Assembly (NCBI RefSeq): GCF_050948215.1
Contig: NW_027488581.1
Location: forward strand, 1,488,001-1,552,000
Direction: 5' to 3'
From: Halictus rubicundus
Taxonomy: Eukaryota > Arthropoda > Insecta > Hymenoptera > Halictidae
Length of the DNA: 64,000 bases
The position numbers were made by a program, and so were the translations under genes. The notes beneath the pieces were generated by a model, which was not told where the DNA came from, searched no databases, and saw nothing but the letters and a program-made list of their open reading frames with translations. Below are positions 15,401 to 28,829 of the stretch, in pieces; position 1 is the first letter of the stretch; each line of letters starts with the position of its first letter.

Positions 15401-17548
15401 ATAGGATAGAGGATAGGATAGGATGGAGAATAGGATATAGGATTGGATAGGATAGAAAATAGGATATAGGATTGGATAGGATAGATGATAGAATAGTATA
15501 GAGGATAGGATAGGATAGAGGATAGGATAGGATAGAGGATAGGATAGGATAGGGGATAGGATAGGATAGAGGATAGGATAGAGGATAGGATAGAGGATAG
15601 AATAGGATAGAGGATAGGATAGGATAGCGGATAGGATATGTTAGAGGATAGAGAATAGGATATAGGATTGGATAGGATAGCGGATAGGATAGGATAGAGG
15701 ATAGGATAGGATAGAGGATAGGATATGATAGAGGATAGGACATAGGATTGGATAGAATGGAGGATAGGATAGAGGATAGGATAGGATAGAGGATAGGATA
15801 TGATAGAGGACAGGAGATAGGATTGGATAGAATAGAGGATAGGATAGATGATAGGATAGGATAGAGGATAGGATATGATACAGGATAGGATAGGATAGAG
15901 AATAGGATAGGATAGAGGATAGGATAAGGTAGAGGATAGGATAGGATAGAGGATAGGATACGATAGAGGATAGGATAGGATAGAGAATAGGATATAGGAT
16001 TGGATAGGATAGAGGATAGAATAGGATAGAGGATAGGATAGGATAGAGAATAGGATAGGATAGAGGATAGGATAGGATAGAGGATAGGATAGGATAGAGG
16101 ATAGGATAGGATAGAGAATAGGATATAAGATTGGATAGGATAGAGGATAGAATAGGATAGAGGATAGGATAGGATAGGATAGAGGATAGGATATGATAGA
16201 GGATAGGATAGGATAGAGGATAGGATAGGATAGAGGATAGAATAGGATAGAGGATAGGATAGGATAGAGAATAGGATAGGATAGAGGATAGGATAGGATA
16301 GAGGATAGGATAGGTTAGAGAATAGGATATAGGATTGGATAGGATAGCGGATAGGATAGGATAGAGGATAGGATAGGATAGAGGATAGGATATGATAGAG
16401 GATAGGATAGGATAGAGGATAGGATAGGATAGAGGATAGGATAGGATAGAGAATAGGATATACGATTGGATAGGATAGAGGATAGAATAGGATAGAGGAT
16501 AGGATAGGATAGAGGATAGGATATGATAGAGGATAGGATAGGATAGAGGATAGGATAGGATAGAGGACAGAATAGGATAGAGGATAGGATAGGATAGAGA
16601 ATAGGATAGGATAGAGGATAGGATAGGATAGAGGATAGGATAGGTTAGAGAATAGGATATAGGATTGGATAGGATAGCGGATAGGATAGGATAGAGGATA
16701 GGATAGGATAGGGGATAGGATAGGATAGAGGATAGGATAGAGGATAGGATAGAGGATAGAATAGGATAGAGGATAGGATAGGATAGCGGATAGGATATGT
16801 TAGAGGATAGAGAATAGGATATAGGATTGGATAGGATAGCGGATAGGATAGGATAGAGGATAGGATAGGATAGAGGATAGGATATGATAGAGGATAGGAC
16901 ATAGGATTGGATAGAATGGAGGATAGGATAGAGGATAGGATAGGATAGAGGATAGGATATGATAGAGGACAGGAGATAGGATTGGATAGAATAGAGGATA
17001 GGATAGATGATAGGATAGGATAGAGGATAGGATATGATACAGGATAGGATAGGATAGAGAATAGGATAGGATAGAGGATAGGATAAGGTAGAGGATAGGA
17101 TAGGATAGAGGATAGGATACGATAGAGGATAGGATAGGATAGAGAATAGGATATAGGATTGGATAGGATAGAGGATAGAATAGGATAGAGGATAGGATAG
17201 GATAGAGAATAGGATAGGATAGAGGATAGGATAGGATAGAGGATAGGATAGGATAGAGGATAGGATAGGATAGAGAATAGGATATAAGATTGGATAGGAT
17301 AGAGGATAGAATAGGATAGAGGATAGGATAGGATAGGATAGAGGATAGGATATGATAGAGGATAGGATAGGATAGAGGATAGGATAGGATAGAGGATAGA
17401 ATAGGATAGAGGATAGGATAGGATAGAGAATAGGATAGGATAGAGGATAGGATAGGATAGAGGATAGGATAGGTTAGAGAATAGGATATAGGATTGGATA
17501 GGATAGCGGATAGGATAGGATAGAGGATAGGATAGGATAGAGGATAGG
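12421..17548 (+). repeat. 5,108-bp higher-order unit, copy 2
   Basis: Identical in minus-strand translation to copy 1 at 13,739-14,965, 14,106-15,743 and 16,645-16,902. The match ends near 17,549, where this copy reads GATATGATAG against GATAGGATAG at about 12,441. Confidence 0.92.
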
Positions 17549-17847
17549 ATATGATAGAGGATAGGATAGGATAGAGGATAGGATAGGATAGAGGATAGGA
17601 TAGGATAGAGAATAGGATATACGATTGGATAGGATAGAGGATAGAATAGGATAGAGGATAGGATAGGATAGAGGATAGGATATGATAGAGGATAGGATAG
17701 GATAGAGGATAGGATAGGATAGAGGCCAGAATAGGATAGAGGATAGGATAGGATAGAGAATAGGATAGGATAGAGGATAGGATAGGATAGAGGATAGGAT
17801 AGGTTAGAGAATAGGATATAGGATTGGATAGGATAGCGGATAGGATA
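15530..17847 (+). repeat. 1,159-bp tandem duplication, second copy nearly complete
   Basis: The equivalent of the 10,422-12,443 pair, 5,108 bp downstream. Here the 1,159-bp match continues further, to about 17,847: TATACGATT (16,461/17,620), GGTTAGAG (16,643/17,802). One substitution is visible: GAGGAC at 16,563 against GAGGCC at 17,722. Confidence 0.88.
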
Positions 17848-17936
17848 GGATAGGATAGAGGATAGGATAGGATAGAGGATAGGATAGGATAGAGGATAGG
17901 ATAGGGTAGAGGATAGGATATGATACAGGATAGGAT

Positions 17937-20045
17937 AGGATAGAGGATAGGATACGATAGAGGATAGGATACGATAGAGGATAGGATAGGATAGAGAATA
18001 GGATATAGGATTGGATAGGATACAGGATAGGATAGGATAGAGAATAGGATAGGATAGAGGATAGGATAGGATAGAGGATACGATATAGGATTGGATAGGA
18101 TAGAGGATAGGATAGGATAGAGGATAGGATAGGGTAGAGGATAGGATAGGATAGAGGATAATATACGGTAGAGGATAGGATAGGATAGAGGATAGGATAG
18201 GATAGAGGATAGGATAGGATAGAGGATAGGATAGGATAGAGGATAGGATAGGATAGAGGATAGGATAGGATAGAGGATAGGATAGGATAAACGATAGGAT
18301 AGGATAGAGAATAGGATAGGATAGAGGATAGGACAGGGTAGAGGATAGGATAGGATAGAGAATAGGATAGGATAGGATAGAGGATAGGATAGCATAGAGG
18401 ATAGGATAGGTTATAGGATAGGATAGGATAGAGGATAGGATAGCATAGAGGATAGGATAGGTTATAGGATAGGATAGAGGATAGGATAGGATGGAGAATA
18501 GGATATATAATTGGATATTATAGAGAATAGGATATAGGATTGGATAGGATAGAGGATAGAATAGGATAGAGGATAGGATAGGATAGAGGATAGGATATGA
18601 TAGAGGATAGGATAGGATAGAGGATAGGATAGGATAGAGGATAGAATAGGATAGAGGATAGGATAGGATAGAGAATAGGATAGGATAGAGGATAGGATAG
18701 GATAGAGGATAGGATAGGATAGAGAATAGGATATAGGATTGGATAGGATAGCGGATAGGATAGGATAGAGGATAGGATAGGATAGAGGATAGGATATGAT
18801 AGAGGATAGGATAGGATAGAGGATAGGATAGGATAGGATAGAGGATAGGATAGGATAGAGGATAGGATAGGATAGAGGATAGGATAGGATAGAGGATAGG
18901 ATAGGATAGAGGATAGGATAGGATAGAGGATAGGATAGGATAGAGAATAGGATATACGATTGGATAGGATAGAGGATAGAATAGGATAGAGGATAGGATA
19001 CGATAGAGGATAGGATACGATAGAGGATAGGATAGGATAGAGAATAGGATATAGGATTGGATAGGATACAGGATAGGATAGGATAGAGAATAGGATAGGA
19101 TAGAGGATAGGATAGGATAGAGGATACGATATAGGATTGGATAGGATAGAGGATAGGATAGGATAGAGGATAGGATAGGGTAGAGGATAGGATAGGATAG
19201 AGGATAATATACGGTAGAGGATAGGATAGGATAGAGGATAGGATAGGATAGAGGATAGGATAGGATAGAGGATAGGATAGGATAGAGGATAGGATAGGAT
19301 AGAGGATAGGATAGGATAGAGGATAGGATAGGATAAACGATAGGATAGGATAGAGAATAGGATAGGATAGAGGATAGGACAGGGTAGAGGATAGGATAGG
19401 ATAGAGAATAGGATAGGATAGGATAGAGGATAGGATAGCATAGAGGATAGGATAGGTTATAGGATAGGATAGGATAGAGGATAGGATAGCATAGAGGATA
19501 GGATAGGTTATAGGATAGGATAGAGGATAGGATAGGATGGAGAATAGGATATATAATTGGATAGGATAGAGAATAGGATATAGGATTGGATAGGATAGAG
19601 GATAGAATAGGATAGAGGATAGGATAGGATAGAGGATAGGATATGATAGAGGATAGGATAGGATAGAGGATAGGATAGGATAGAGGATAGAATAGGATAG
19701 AGGATAGGATAGGATAGAGAATAGGATAGGATAGAGGATAGGATAGGATAGAGGATAGGATAGGATAGAGAATAGGATATAGGATTGGATAGGATAGCGG
19801 ATAGGATAGGATAGAGGATAGGATAGGATAGAGGATAGGATATGATAGAGGATAGGATAGGATAGAGGATAGGATAGGATAGGATAGAGGATAGGATAGG
19901 ATAGAGGATAGGATAGGATAGAGGATAGGATAGGATAGAGGATAGGATAGGATAGAGGATAGGATAGGATAGAGGATAGGATAGGATAGAGAATAGGATA
20001 TACGATTGGATAGGATAGAGGATAGAATAGGATAGAGGATAGGAT
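17937..20045 (+). repeat. 1,046-bp tandem duplication
   Basis: Markers at a 1,046-bp offset: ACGATAG (17,954/19,000), TACAGG (18,021/19,067), ATATAATT (18,505/19,551), TATGAT (18,795/19,841), TACGATT (18,955/20,001). A two-base difference lies just right of the ATATAATT marker (GATATTATAG at about 18,515 against GATAGGATAG). The end of the second copy overlaps the next duplication. Confidence 0.9.
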
Positions 20046-23000
20046 AGGATAGAGGATAGGATATGATAGAGGATAGGATAGGATAGAGGATAGGATAGGA
20101 TAGAGGATAGAATAGGATAGAGGATAGGATAGGATAGAGAATAGGATAGGATAGAGGATAGGATAGGATAGAGGATAGGATAGGATAGAGAATAGGATAT
20201 AGGATTGGATAGGATAGCGGATAGGATAGGATAGAGGATAGGATACTATAGAGGATAGGATATGATAGAGGATAGGATAGGATAGAGGATAGGATAGGAT
20301 AGACGATAGGATAGGATAGAGGATAGGATAGGATAGAGGATAGGATAGGATAGAGGATAGGATAGGATAGAGGATAGGATAGGATAGAGGATAGGATAGG
20401 ATAGAGAATAGGATATAGGATTGGATAGGATAGCGGATAGGATAGGATAGAGGATAGGATAGGATAGAGGATAGGATATGATAGAGGATAGGATAGGATA
20501 GAGGATAGGATAGGATAGGATAGGATAGAGGATGGGATAGGATAGAGGATAGGATAGGATGGAGGATAGGATAGGATAGAGGATAGGATAGGATGGAGAA
20601 TAGGATATAGGATTGGATAGGATAGAAAATAGGATATAGGATTGGATAGGATAGATGATAGAATAGTATAGAGGATAGGATAGGATAGAGATAGGATATG
20701 ATAGAGGATAGGATAGGATAGAGGATAGGATAGGATATAGGATTGGATAGGATAGATGATAGAATAGTATAGAGGATAGGATAGGATAGAGGATAGGATA
20801 TGATAGAGGATAGGATAGGATAGAGGATAGAGGATAGGATAGGATAGAGTTTAGGATAGGATAGAGGATAGGATAGGATAGAGGATTGGATAGGATAGCG
20901 GATAGGATAGGATAGAGGATAGGATAGGATAGAGGATAGGATATGATAGAGGATAGGATATAGGATTGGATAGAATGGAGGATAGGATAGAGGATAGGAT
21001 AGGATAGAGGATAGGATAGGATAGAGGATAGGATAGGATAGTGGATTGGATAGGATAGAGGATAGGATATGATACAGGATAGGATAGGATAGAGAATAGG
21101 ATAGGATAGAGGGTAGGATAGGGTAGAGGATAGGATAGGATAGAGAATAGGATAGGATAGGATAGAGGATAGCATAGGATAGAGGATATTATAGGTTATA
21201 GGATAGGATAGAGGATAGGATAGGATGGAGAATAGGATATAGGATTGGATAGGATAGAGAATAGGATATAGGATTGGATAGGATAGAGGATAGAATAGGA
21301 TAGAGGATAGGATAGGATAGAGGATAGGATTTGATAGAGGATAGGATAGGATAGAGGATAGGATAGGATAGAGGATAGAATAGGATAGAGGATAGGATAG
21401 GATAGAGAATAGGATAGGATATTGGATAGGATAGGATAGAGGATAGGATAGGATAGAGAATAGGATATAGGATTGGATAGGATAGCGGATAGGATAGGAT
21501 AGAGGATAGGATAGGATAGAGGATAGGATATGATAGAGGATAGGATAGGATAGAGGATAGGATAGGATAGGATAGAGGATAGGATAGGATAGAGGATGGG
21601 ATAGGATAGAGGATAGGATAGGATAGAGAATAGGATATAGGATTGGATAGGATAGCGGATAGGATAGGATAGAGGATAGGATAGGATAGAGGATAGGATA
21701 TGATAGAGGATAGGATAGGATAGAGGATAGGATAGGATAGGATAGAGGATAGGATAGGATAGAGGATAGGATAGGATGGAGAATAGGATATAGGATTGGA
21801 TAGGATAGAAAATAGGATATAGGATTGGATAGGATAGATGATAGAATAGTATAGAGGATAGGATAGGATAGAGGATAGGATAAGATAGAGTCTAGGATAG
21901 GATAGAGGATAGGATATGATACAGGATATGATAGGATAGAGGATAGGATAGGGTAGAGGATAGGATAGGATAGAGAATAGGATATAGGATTGGATAGGAT
22001 AGCGGATAGGATAGGATAGAGGATAGGATATGATAGAGGATAGGATAGGATAGAGGATAGGATAGGATTGGATAGAGGATAGGATAGGATAGAGGATAGG
22101 ATAGGATATAGGATAGGATAGGATAGAGGATAGGATAGGATAGAGAATAGGATAGGATAGAGGATAGGATAGGATAGAGGATAGGTTAGGATAGAGAATA
22201 GGATATAGGATTGGATAGGATAGCGGATAGGATAGGATAGAGGATAGGATAGGATAGAGGATAGGATATGATAGAGGATAGGATAGGATAGAGGATAGGA
22301 TAGGATAGGATAGAGGATAGGATAGGATAGAGGATAGGATAGGATGGAGAATAGGATATAGGATTGGATAGGATAGAAAATAGGATATAGGACTGGATAG
22401 GATAGATGATAGAATAGTATAGAGGATAGGATAGGATAGAGGATAGGATATGATAGAGGATAGGATAGGATAGAGGATAGGATAGGATAGAGGATAGGAT
22501 AGGATAGAGGATAGGATAGGATAGAGGATAGGATAGGATAGGGGATAGGATAGGGTAGAGGATAGGATAGAGGATAGGATAGAGGATAGAATAGGATAGA
22601 GGATAGGATAGGATAGAGGATAGGATATGATAGAGGATAGGATATAGGATTGGATAGAATGGAGGATAGGATAGATGATAGGATAGGATAGAGGATAGGA
22701 TATGATAGAGGACAGGAGATAGGATTGGATAGAATAGAGGATAGGATAGATGATAGGATAGGATAGAATATAGGATACGATAGAGGATAGGATAGGATAG
22801 AGAATAGGATATAGGATTGGATAGGATAGAGGATAGAATAGGATAGAGGATAGGATAGGATAGAGAATAGGATAGGATAGAGGATAGGATAGGATAGAGG
22901 ATAGGATAGCATAGAGGATAGGATAGGATAGAGAATAGGATATAGGATTGGATAGAATGGAGGATAGGATAGATGATAGGATAGGATAGAGGATAGGATA

Positions 23001-23850
23001 TGATAGAGGACAGGAGATAGGATTGGATAGAATAGAGGATAGGATAGATGATAGGATAGGATAGAATATAGGATACGATAGAGGATAGGATAGGATAGAG
23101 AATAGGATATAGGATTGGATAGGATAGAGGATAGAATAGGATAGAGGATAGGATAGGATAGAGAATAGGATAGGATAGAGGATAGGATAGGATAGAGGAT
23201 AGGATAGCATAGAGGATAGGATAGGATAGAGAATAGGATATACGATTGGATAGGATAGAGGATAGAATAGGATAGAGGATAGGATAGGATAGAGGATAGG
23301 ATATCATAGAGGATAGGATAGGATAGAGGATAGGATAGGATAGAGGATAGAATAGGATAGAGGATAGGATAGGATAGAGAATAGGATAGGATAGAGGATA
23401 GGATAGGATAGAGGATAGGATAGGTTAGAGAATAGGATATAGGATTGGATAGGATAGCGGATAGGATAGGATAGAGGATAGGATAGGATAGAGGATAGGA
23501 TAGGTTAGAGGATAGGATAGGATAGCGGATAGGATATGATAGAGGATAGGATAGGATAGAGGATAGGATAGGATAGAGAATAGGATAGGATACGATAGAG
23601 GGTAGGATAGGATACAGGATAGGATAGGATAGAGAATAGGATAGGATAGAGGATAGGATAGGATAGAGGATACGATATAGGATTGGATAGGATAGAGGAT
23701 AGGATAGGATAGAGGATAGGATAGGATAGAGGATAGGATAGGATAGAGGATAATATACGGTAGAGGATAGGATAGGATAGAGGATAGGATAGGATAGAGG
23801 ATAGGATAGGATAGAGGATAGGATAGGATAGAGGATAGGATAGGATAGAG
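19800..23850 (+). repeat. 4,051-bp higher-order unit, copy 1
   Basis: Positions 19,800-23,893 recur at 23,851-27,944. Markers include ATATG (19,840/23,891), TACGATT (20,001/24,052) and the ACTATAG variant (20,246/24,297). All minus-strand translations between 20,246 and 23,307 are identical in the two copies. Confidence 0.94.
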
Positions 23851-26800
23851 GATAGGATAGGATAGAGGATAGGATAGGATAGAGGATAGGATATGATAGA
23901 GGATAGGATAGGATAGAGGATAGGATAGGATAGGATAGAGGATAGGATAGGATAGAGGATAGGATAGGATAGAGGATAGGATAGGATAGAGGATAGGATA
24001 GGATAGAGGATAGGATAGGATAGAGGATAGGATAGGATAGAGAATAGGATATACGATTGGATAGGATAGAGGATAGAATAGGATAGAGGATAGGATAGGA
24101 TAGAGGATAGGATATGATAGAGGATAGGATAGGATAGAGGATAGGATAGGATAGAGGATAGAATAGGATAGAGGATAGGATAGGATAGAGAATAGGATAG
24201 GATAGAGGATAGGATAGGATAGAGGATAGGATAGGATAGAGAATAGGATATAGGATTGGATAGGATAGCGGATAGGATAGGATAGAGGATAGGATACTAT
24301 AGAGGATAGGATATGATAGAGGATAGGATAGGATAGAGGATAGGATAGGATAGACGATAGGATAGGATAGAGGATAGGATAGGATAGAGGATAGGATAGG
24401 ATAGAGGATAGGATAGGATAGAGGATAGGATAGGATAGAGGATAGGATAGGATAGAGAATAGGATATAGGATTGGATAGGATAGCGGATAGGATAGGATA
24501 GAGGATAGGATAGGATAGAGGATAGGATATGATAGAGGATAGGATAGGATAGAGGATAGGATAGGATAGGATAGGATAGAGGATGGGATAGGATAGAGGA
24601 TAGGATAGGATGGAGGATAGGATAGGATAGAGGATAGGATAGGATGGAGAATAGGATATAGGATTGGATAGGATAGAAAATAGGATATAGGATTGGATAG
24701 GATAGATGATAGAATAGTATAGAGGATAGGATAGGATAGAGATAGGATATGATAGAGGATAGGATAGGATAGAGGATAGGATAGGATATAGGATTGGATA
24801 GGATAGATGATAGAATAGTATAGAGGATAGGATAGGATAGAGGATAGGATATGATAGAGGATAGGATAGGATAGAGGATAGAGGATAGGATAGGATAGAG
24901 TTTAGGATAGGATAGAGGATAGGATAGGATAGAGGATTGGATAGGATAGCGGATAGGATAGGATAGAGGATAGGATAGGATAGAGGATAGGATATGATAG
25001 AGGATAGGATATAGGATTGGATAGAATGGAGGATAGGATAGAGGATAGGATAGGATAGAGGATAGGATAGGATAGAGGATAGGATAGGATAGTGGATTGG
25101 ATAGGATAGAGGATAGGATATGATACAGGATAGGATAGGATAGAGAATAGGATAGGATAGAGGGTAGGATAGGGTAGAGGATAGGATAGGATAGAGAATA
25201 GGATAGGATAGGATAGAGGATAGCATAGGATAGAGGATATTATAGGTTATAGGATAGGATAGAGGATAGGATAGGATGGAGAATAGGATATAGGATTGGA
25301 TAGGATAGAGAATAGGATATAGGATTGGATAGGATAGAGGATAGAATAGGATAGAGGATAGGATAGGATAGAGGATAGGATTTGATAGAGGATAGGATAG
25401 GATAGAGGATAGGATAGGATAGAGGATAGAATAGGATAGAGGATAGGATAGGATAGAGAATAGGATAGGATATTGGATAGGATAGGATAGAGGATAGGAT
25501 AGGATAGAGAATAGGATATAGGATTGGATAGGATAGCGGATAGGATAGGATAGAGGATAGGATAGGATAGAGGATAGGATATGATAGAGGATAGGATAGG
25601 ATAGAGGATAGGATAGGATAGGATAGAGGATAGGATAGGATAGAGGATGGGATAGGATAGAGGATAGGATAGGATAGAGAATAGGATATAGGATTGGATA
25701 GGATAGCGGATAGGATAGGATAGAGGATAGGATAGGATAGAGGATAGGATATGATAGAGGATAGGATAGGATAGAGGATAGGATAGGATAGGATAGAGGA
25801 TAGGATAGGATAGAGGATAGGATAGGATGGAGAATAGGATATAGGATTGGATAGGATAGAAAATAGGATATAGGATTGGATAGGATAGATGATAGAATAG
25901 TATAGAGGATAGGATAGGATAGAGGATAGGATAAGATAGAGTCTAGGATAGGATAGAGGATAGGATATGATACAGGATATGATAGGATAGAGGATAGGAT
26001 AGGGTAGAGGATAGGATAGGATAGAGAATAGGATATAGGATTGGATAGGATAGCGGATAGGATAGGATAGAGGATAGGATATGATAGAGGATAGGATAGG
26101 ATAGAGGATAGGATAGGATTGGATAGAGGATAGGATAGGATAGAGGATAGGATAGGATATAGGATAGGATAGGATAGAGGATAGGATAGGATAGAGAATA
26201 GGATAGGATAGAGGATAGGATAGGATAGAGGATAGGTTAGGATAGAGAATAGGATATAGGATTGGATAGGATAGCGGATAGGATAGGATAGAGGATAGGA
26301 TAGGATAGAGGATAGGATATGATAGAGGATAGGATAGGATAGAGGATAGGATAGGATAGGATAGAGGATAGGATAGGATAGAGGATAGGATAGGATGGAG
26401 AATAGGATATAGGATTGGATAGGATAGAAAATAGGATATAGGACTGGATAGGATAGATGATAGAATAGTATAGAGGATAGGATAGGATAGAGGATAGGAT
26501 ATGATAGAGGATAGGATAGGATAGAGGATAGGATAGGATAGAGGATAGGATAGGATAGAGGATAGGATAGGATAGAGGATAGGATAGGATAGGGGATAGG
26601 ATAGGGTAGAGGATAGGATAGAGGATAGGATAGAGGATAGAATAGGATAGAGGATAGGATAGGATAGAGGATAGGATATGATAGAGGATAGGATATAGGA
26701 TTGGATAGAATGGAGGATAGGATAGATGATAGGATAGGATAGAGGATAGGATATGATAGAGGACAGGAGATAGGATTGGATAGAATAGAGGATAGGATAG

Positions 26801-27944
26801 ATGATAGGATAGGATAGAATATAGGATACGATAGAGGATAGGATAGGATAGAGAATAGGATATAGGATTGGATAGGATAGAGGATAGAATAGGATAGAGG
26901 ATAGGATAGGATAGAGAATAGGATAGGATAGAGGATAGGATAGGATAGAGGATAGGATAGCATAGAGGATAGGATAGGATAGAGAATAGGATATAGGATT
27001 GGATAGAATGGAGGATAGGATAGATGATAGGATAGGATAGAGGATAGGATATGATAGAGGACAGGAGATAGGATTGGATAGAATAGAGGATAGGATAGAT
27101 GATAGGATAGGATAGAATATAGGATACGATAGAGGATAGGATAGGATAGAGAATAGGATATAGGATTGGATAGGATAGAGGATAGAATAGGATAGAGGAT
27201 AGGATAGGATAGAGAATAGGATAGGATAGAGGATAGGATAGGATAGAGGATAGGATAGCATAGAGGATAGGATAGGATAGAGAATAGGATATACGATTGG
27301 ATAGGATAGAGGATAGAATAGGATAGAGGATAGGATAGGATAGAGGATAGGATATCATAGAGGATAGGATAGGATAGAGGATAGGATAGGATAGAGGATA
27401 GAATAGGATAGAGGATAGGATAGGATAGAGAATAGGATAGGATAGAGGATAGGATAGGATAGAGGATAGGATAGGTTAGAGAATAGGATATAGGATTGGA
27501 TAGGATAGCGGATAGGATAGGATAGAGGATAGGATAGGATAGAGGATAGGATAGGTTAGAGGATAGGATAGGATAGCGGATAGGATATGATAGAGGATAG
27601 GATAGGATAGAGGATAGGATAGGATAGAGAATAGGATAGGATACGATAGAGGGTAGGATAGGATACAGGATAGGATAGGATAGAGAATAGGATAGGATAG
27701 AGGATAGGATAGGATAGAGGATACGATATAGGATTGGATAGGATAGAGGATAGGATAGGATAGAGGATAGGATAGGATAGAGGATAGGATAGGATAGAGG
27801 ATAATATACGGTAGAGGATAGGATAGGATAGAGGATAGGATAGGATAGAGGATAGGATAGGATAGAGGATAGGATAGGATAGAGGATAGGATAGGATAGA
27901 GGATAGGATAGGATAGAGGATAGGATAGGATAGAGGATAGGATA
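23851..27944 (+). repeat. 4,051-bp higher-order unit, copy 2
   Basis: Copy of 19,800-23,893. The match is lost at 27,945, where AAACGATAG in this copy faces ATATGATAG in the first. On the left it is lost at 23,849, where GAGG faces GCGG at 19,798. Confidence 0.94.
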
Positions 27945-28829
27945 GGATAAACGATAGGATAGGATAGAGGATAGGATAGGATATAGGATAGGATAAGATA
28001 GTGGATAGGATAGGATAGTGGATAGGATAGGATAGAGGATAGGATAGGATAGAGGATAGGATAGGATAGTGGATTCGATAGGATAGAGGACAGGATATGA
28101 TACAGGATAGGATAGGATAGAGAATAGGATAGTATAGAGGATAGGATAGGATAGAGGATAGGATATGATAGAGGATAGGATAGGATAGGATAGAGGATAG
28201 GATAGGATAGAGGATAGGATAGGATAGAGGATAGGATATGATAGAGGATAGGATAGGATAGAGGATAGGATAGGATAGAGAATAGGATAGGATAGAGGAT
28301 AGGATAGGATAGAGGATAGGATAGGATAGAGGATAGGATAGGATAGGATAGAGGATAGGATAGGATAGAGGATAGGATAGGATGGAGAATAGGATATAGG
28401 ATTGGATAGGATAGAGAATAGGATATAGGATTGGATAGGATAGAGGATAGAATAGGATAGAGGATAGGATAGGATAGAGGATAGGATAGGATAGCGGATA
28501 GGATATGATAGAGGATAGGATAGGATAGAGGGTAGGATAGGATAAACGATAGGATAGGATAGAGGATAGGATAGTATAGAGGATAGGATAGGATAGAGGA
28601 TAGGATAGGATAGTGGATAGGATAGGATAGAGGATAGGATAGGATAGAGGATACGATATAGGATTGGATAGGATAGAGGATAGGATAGGATAGAGGATAG
28701 GATAGGATAGAGAATAGGATAGGATAGAGGATAGGATAGGATAGAGGATAGGATAGGATAGAGGATAGGATAGGATAGAGAATAGGATATAGGATTGGAT
28801 AGGATAGCGGATAGGATAGGATAGAGCAT
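24297..28829 (-). other. 1,510-codon open frame made of satellite; not a gene
   Basis: The longest open frame in the window. It encodes nothing but the 17-residue period SYPLSYPILYPILSSIL with scattered changes. The period arises because three 17-bp units make 51 bp, and the consensus has no stop in any minus-strand frame. The ATG at 28,827-28,829 comes from a single-base variant (GAGCATAGG), and the stop at 24,297-24,299 from another (ACTATAG). It runs straight across the 4,051-bp duplication junction, and other frames over the same DNA are also open for hundreds of codons. No domain, signal peptide or splice-site context supports it. About 35 shorter frames of the same kind lie elsewhere on this strand, for example 27,476-30,583, 20,246-22,912, 33,087-35,060 and 57,575-59,242. 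All are read here as products of the repeat. Confidence 0.9.
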
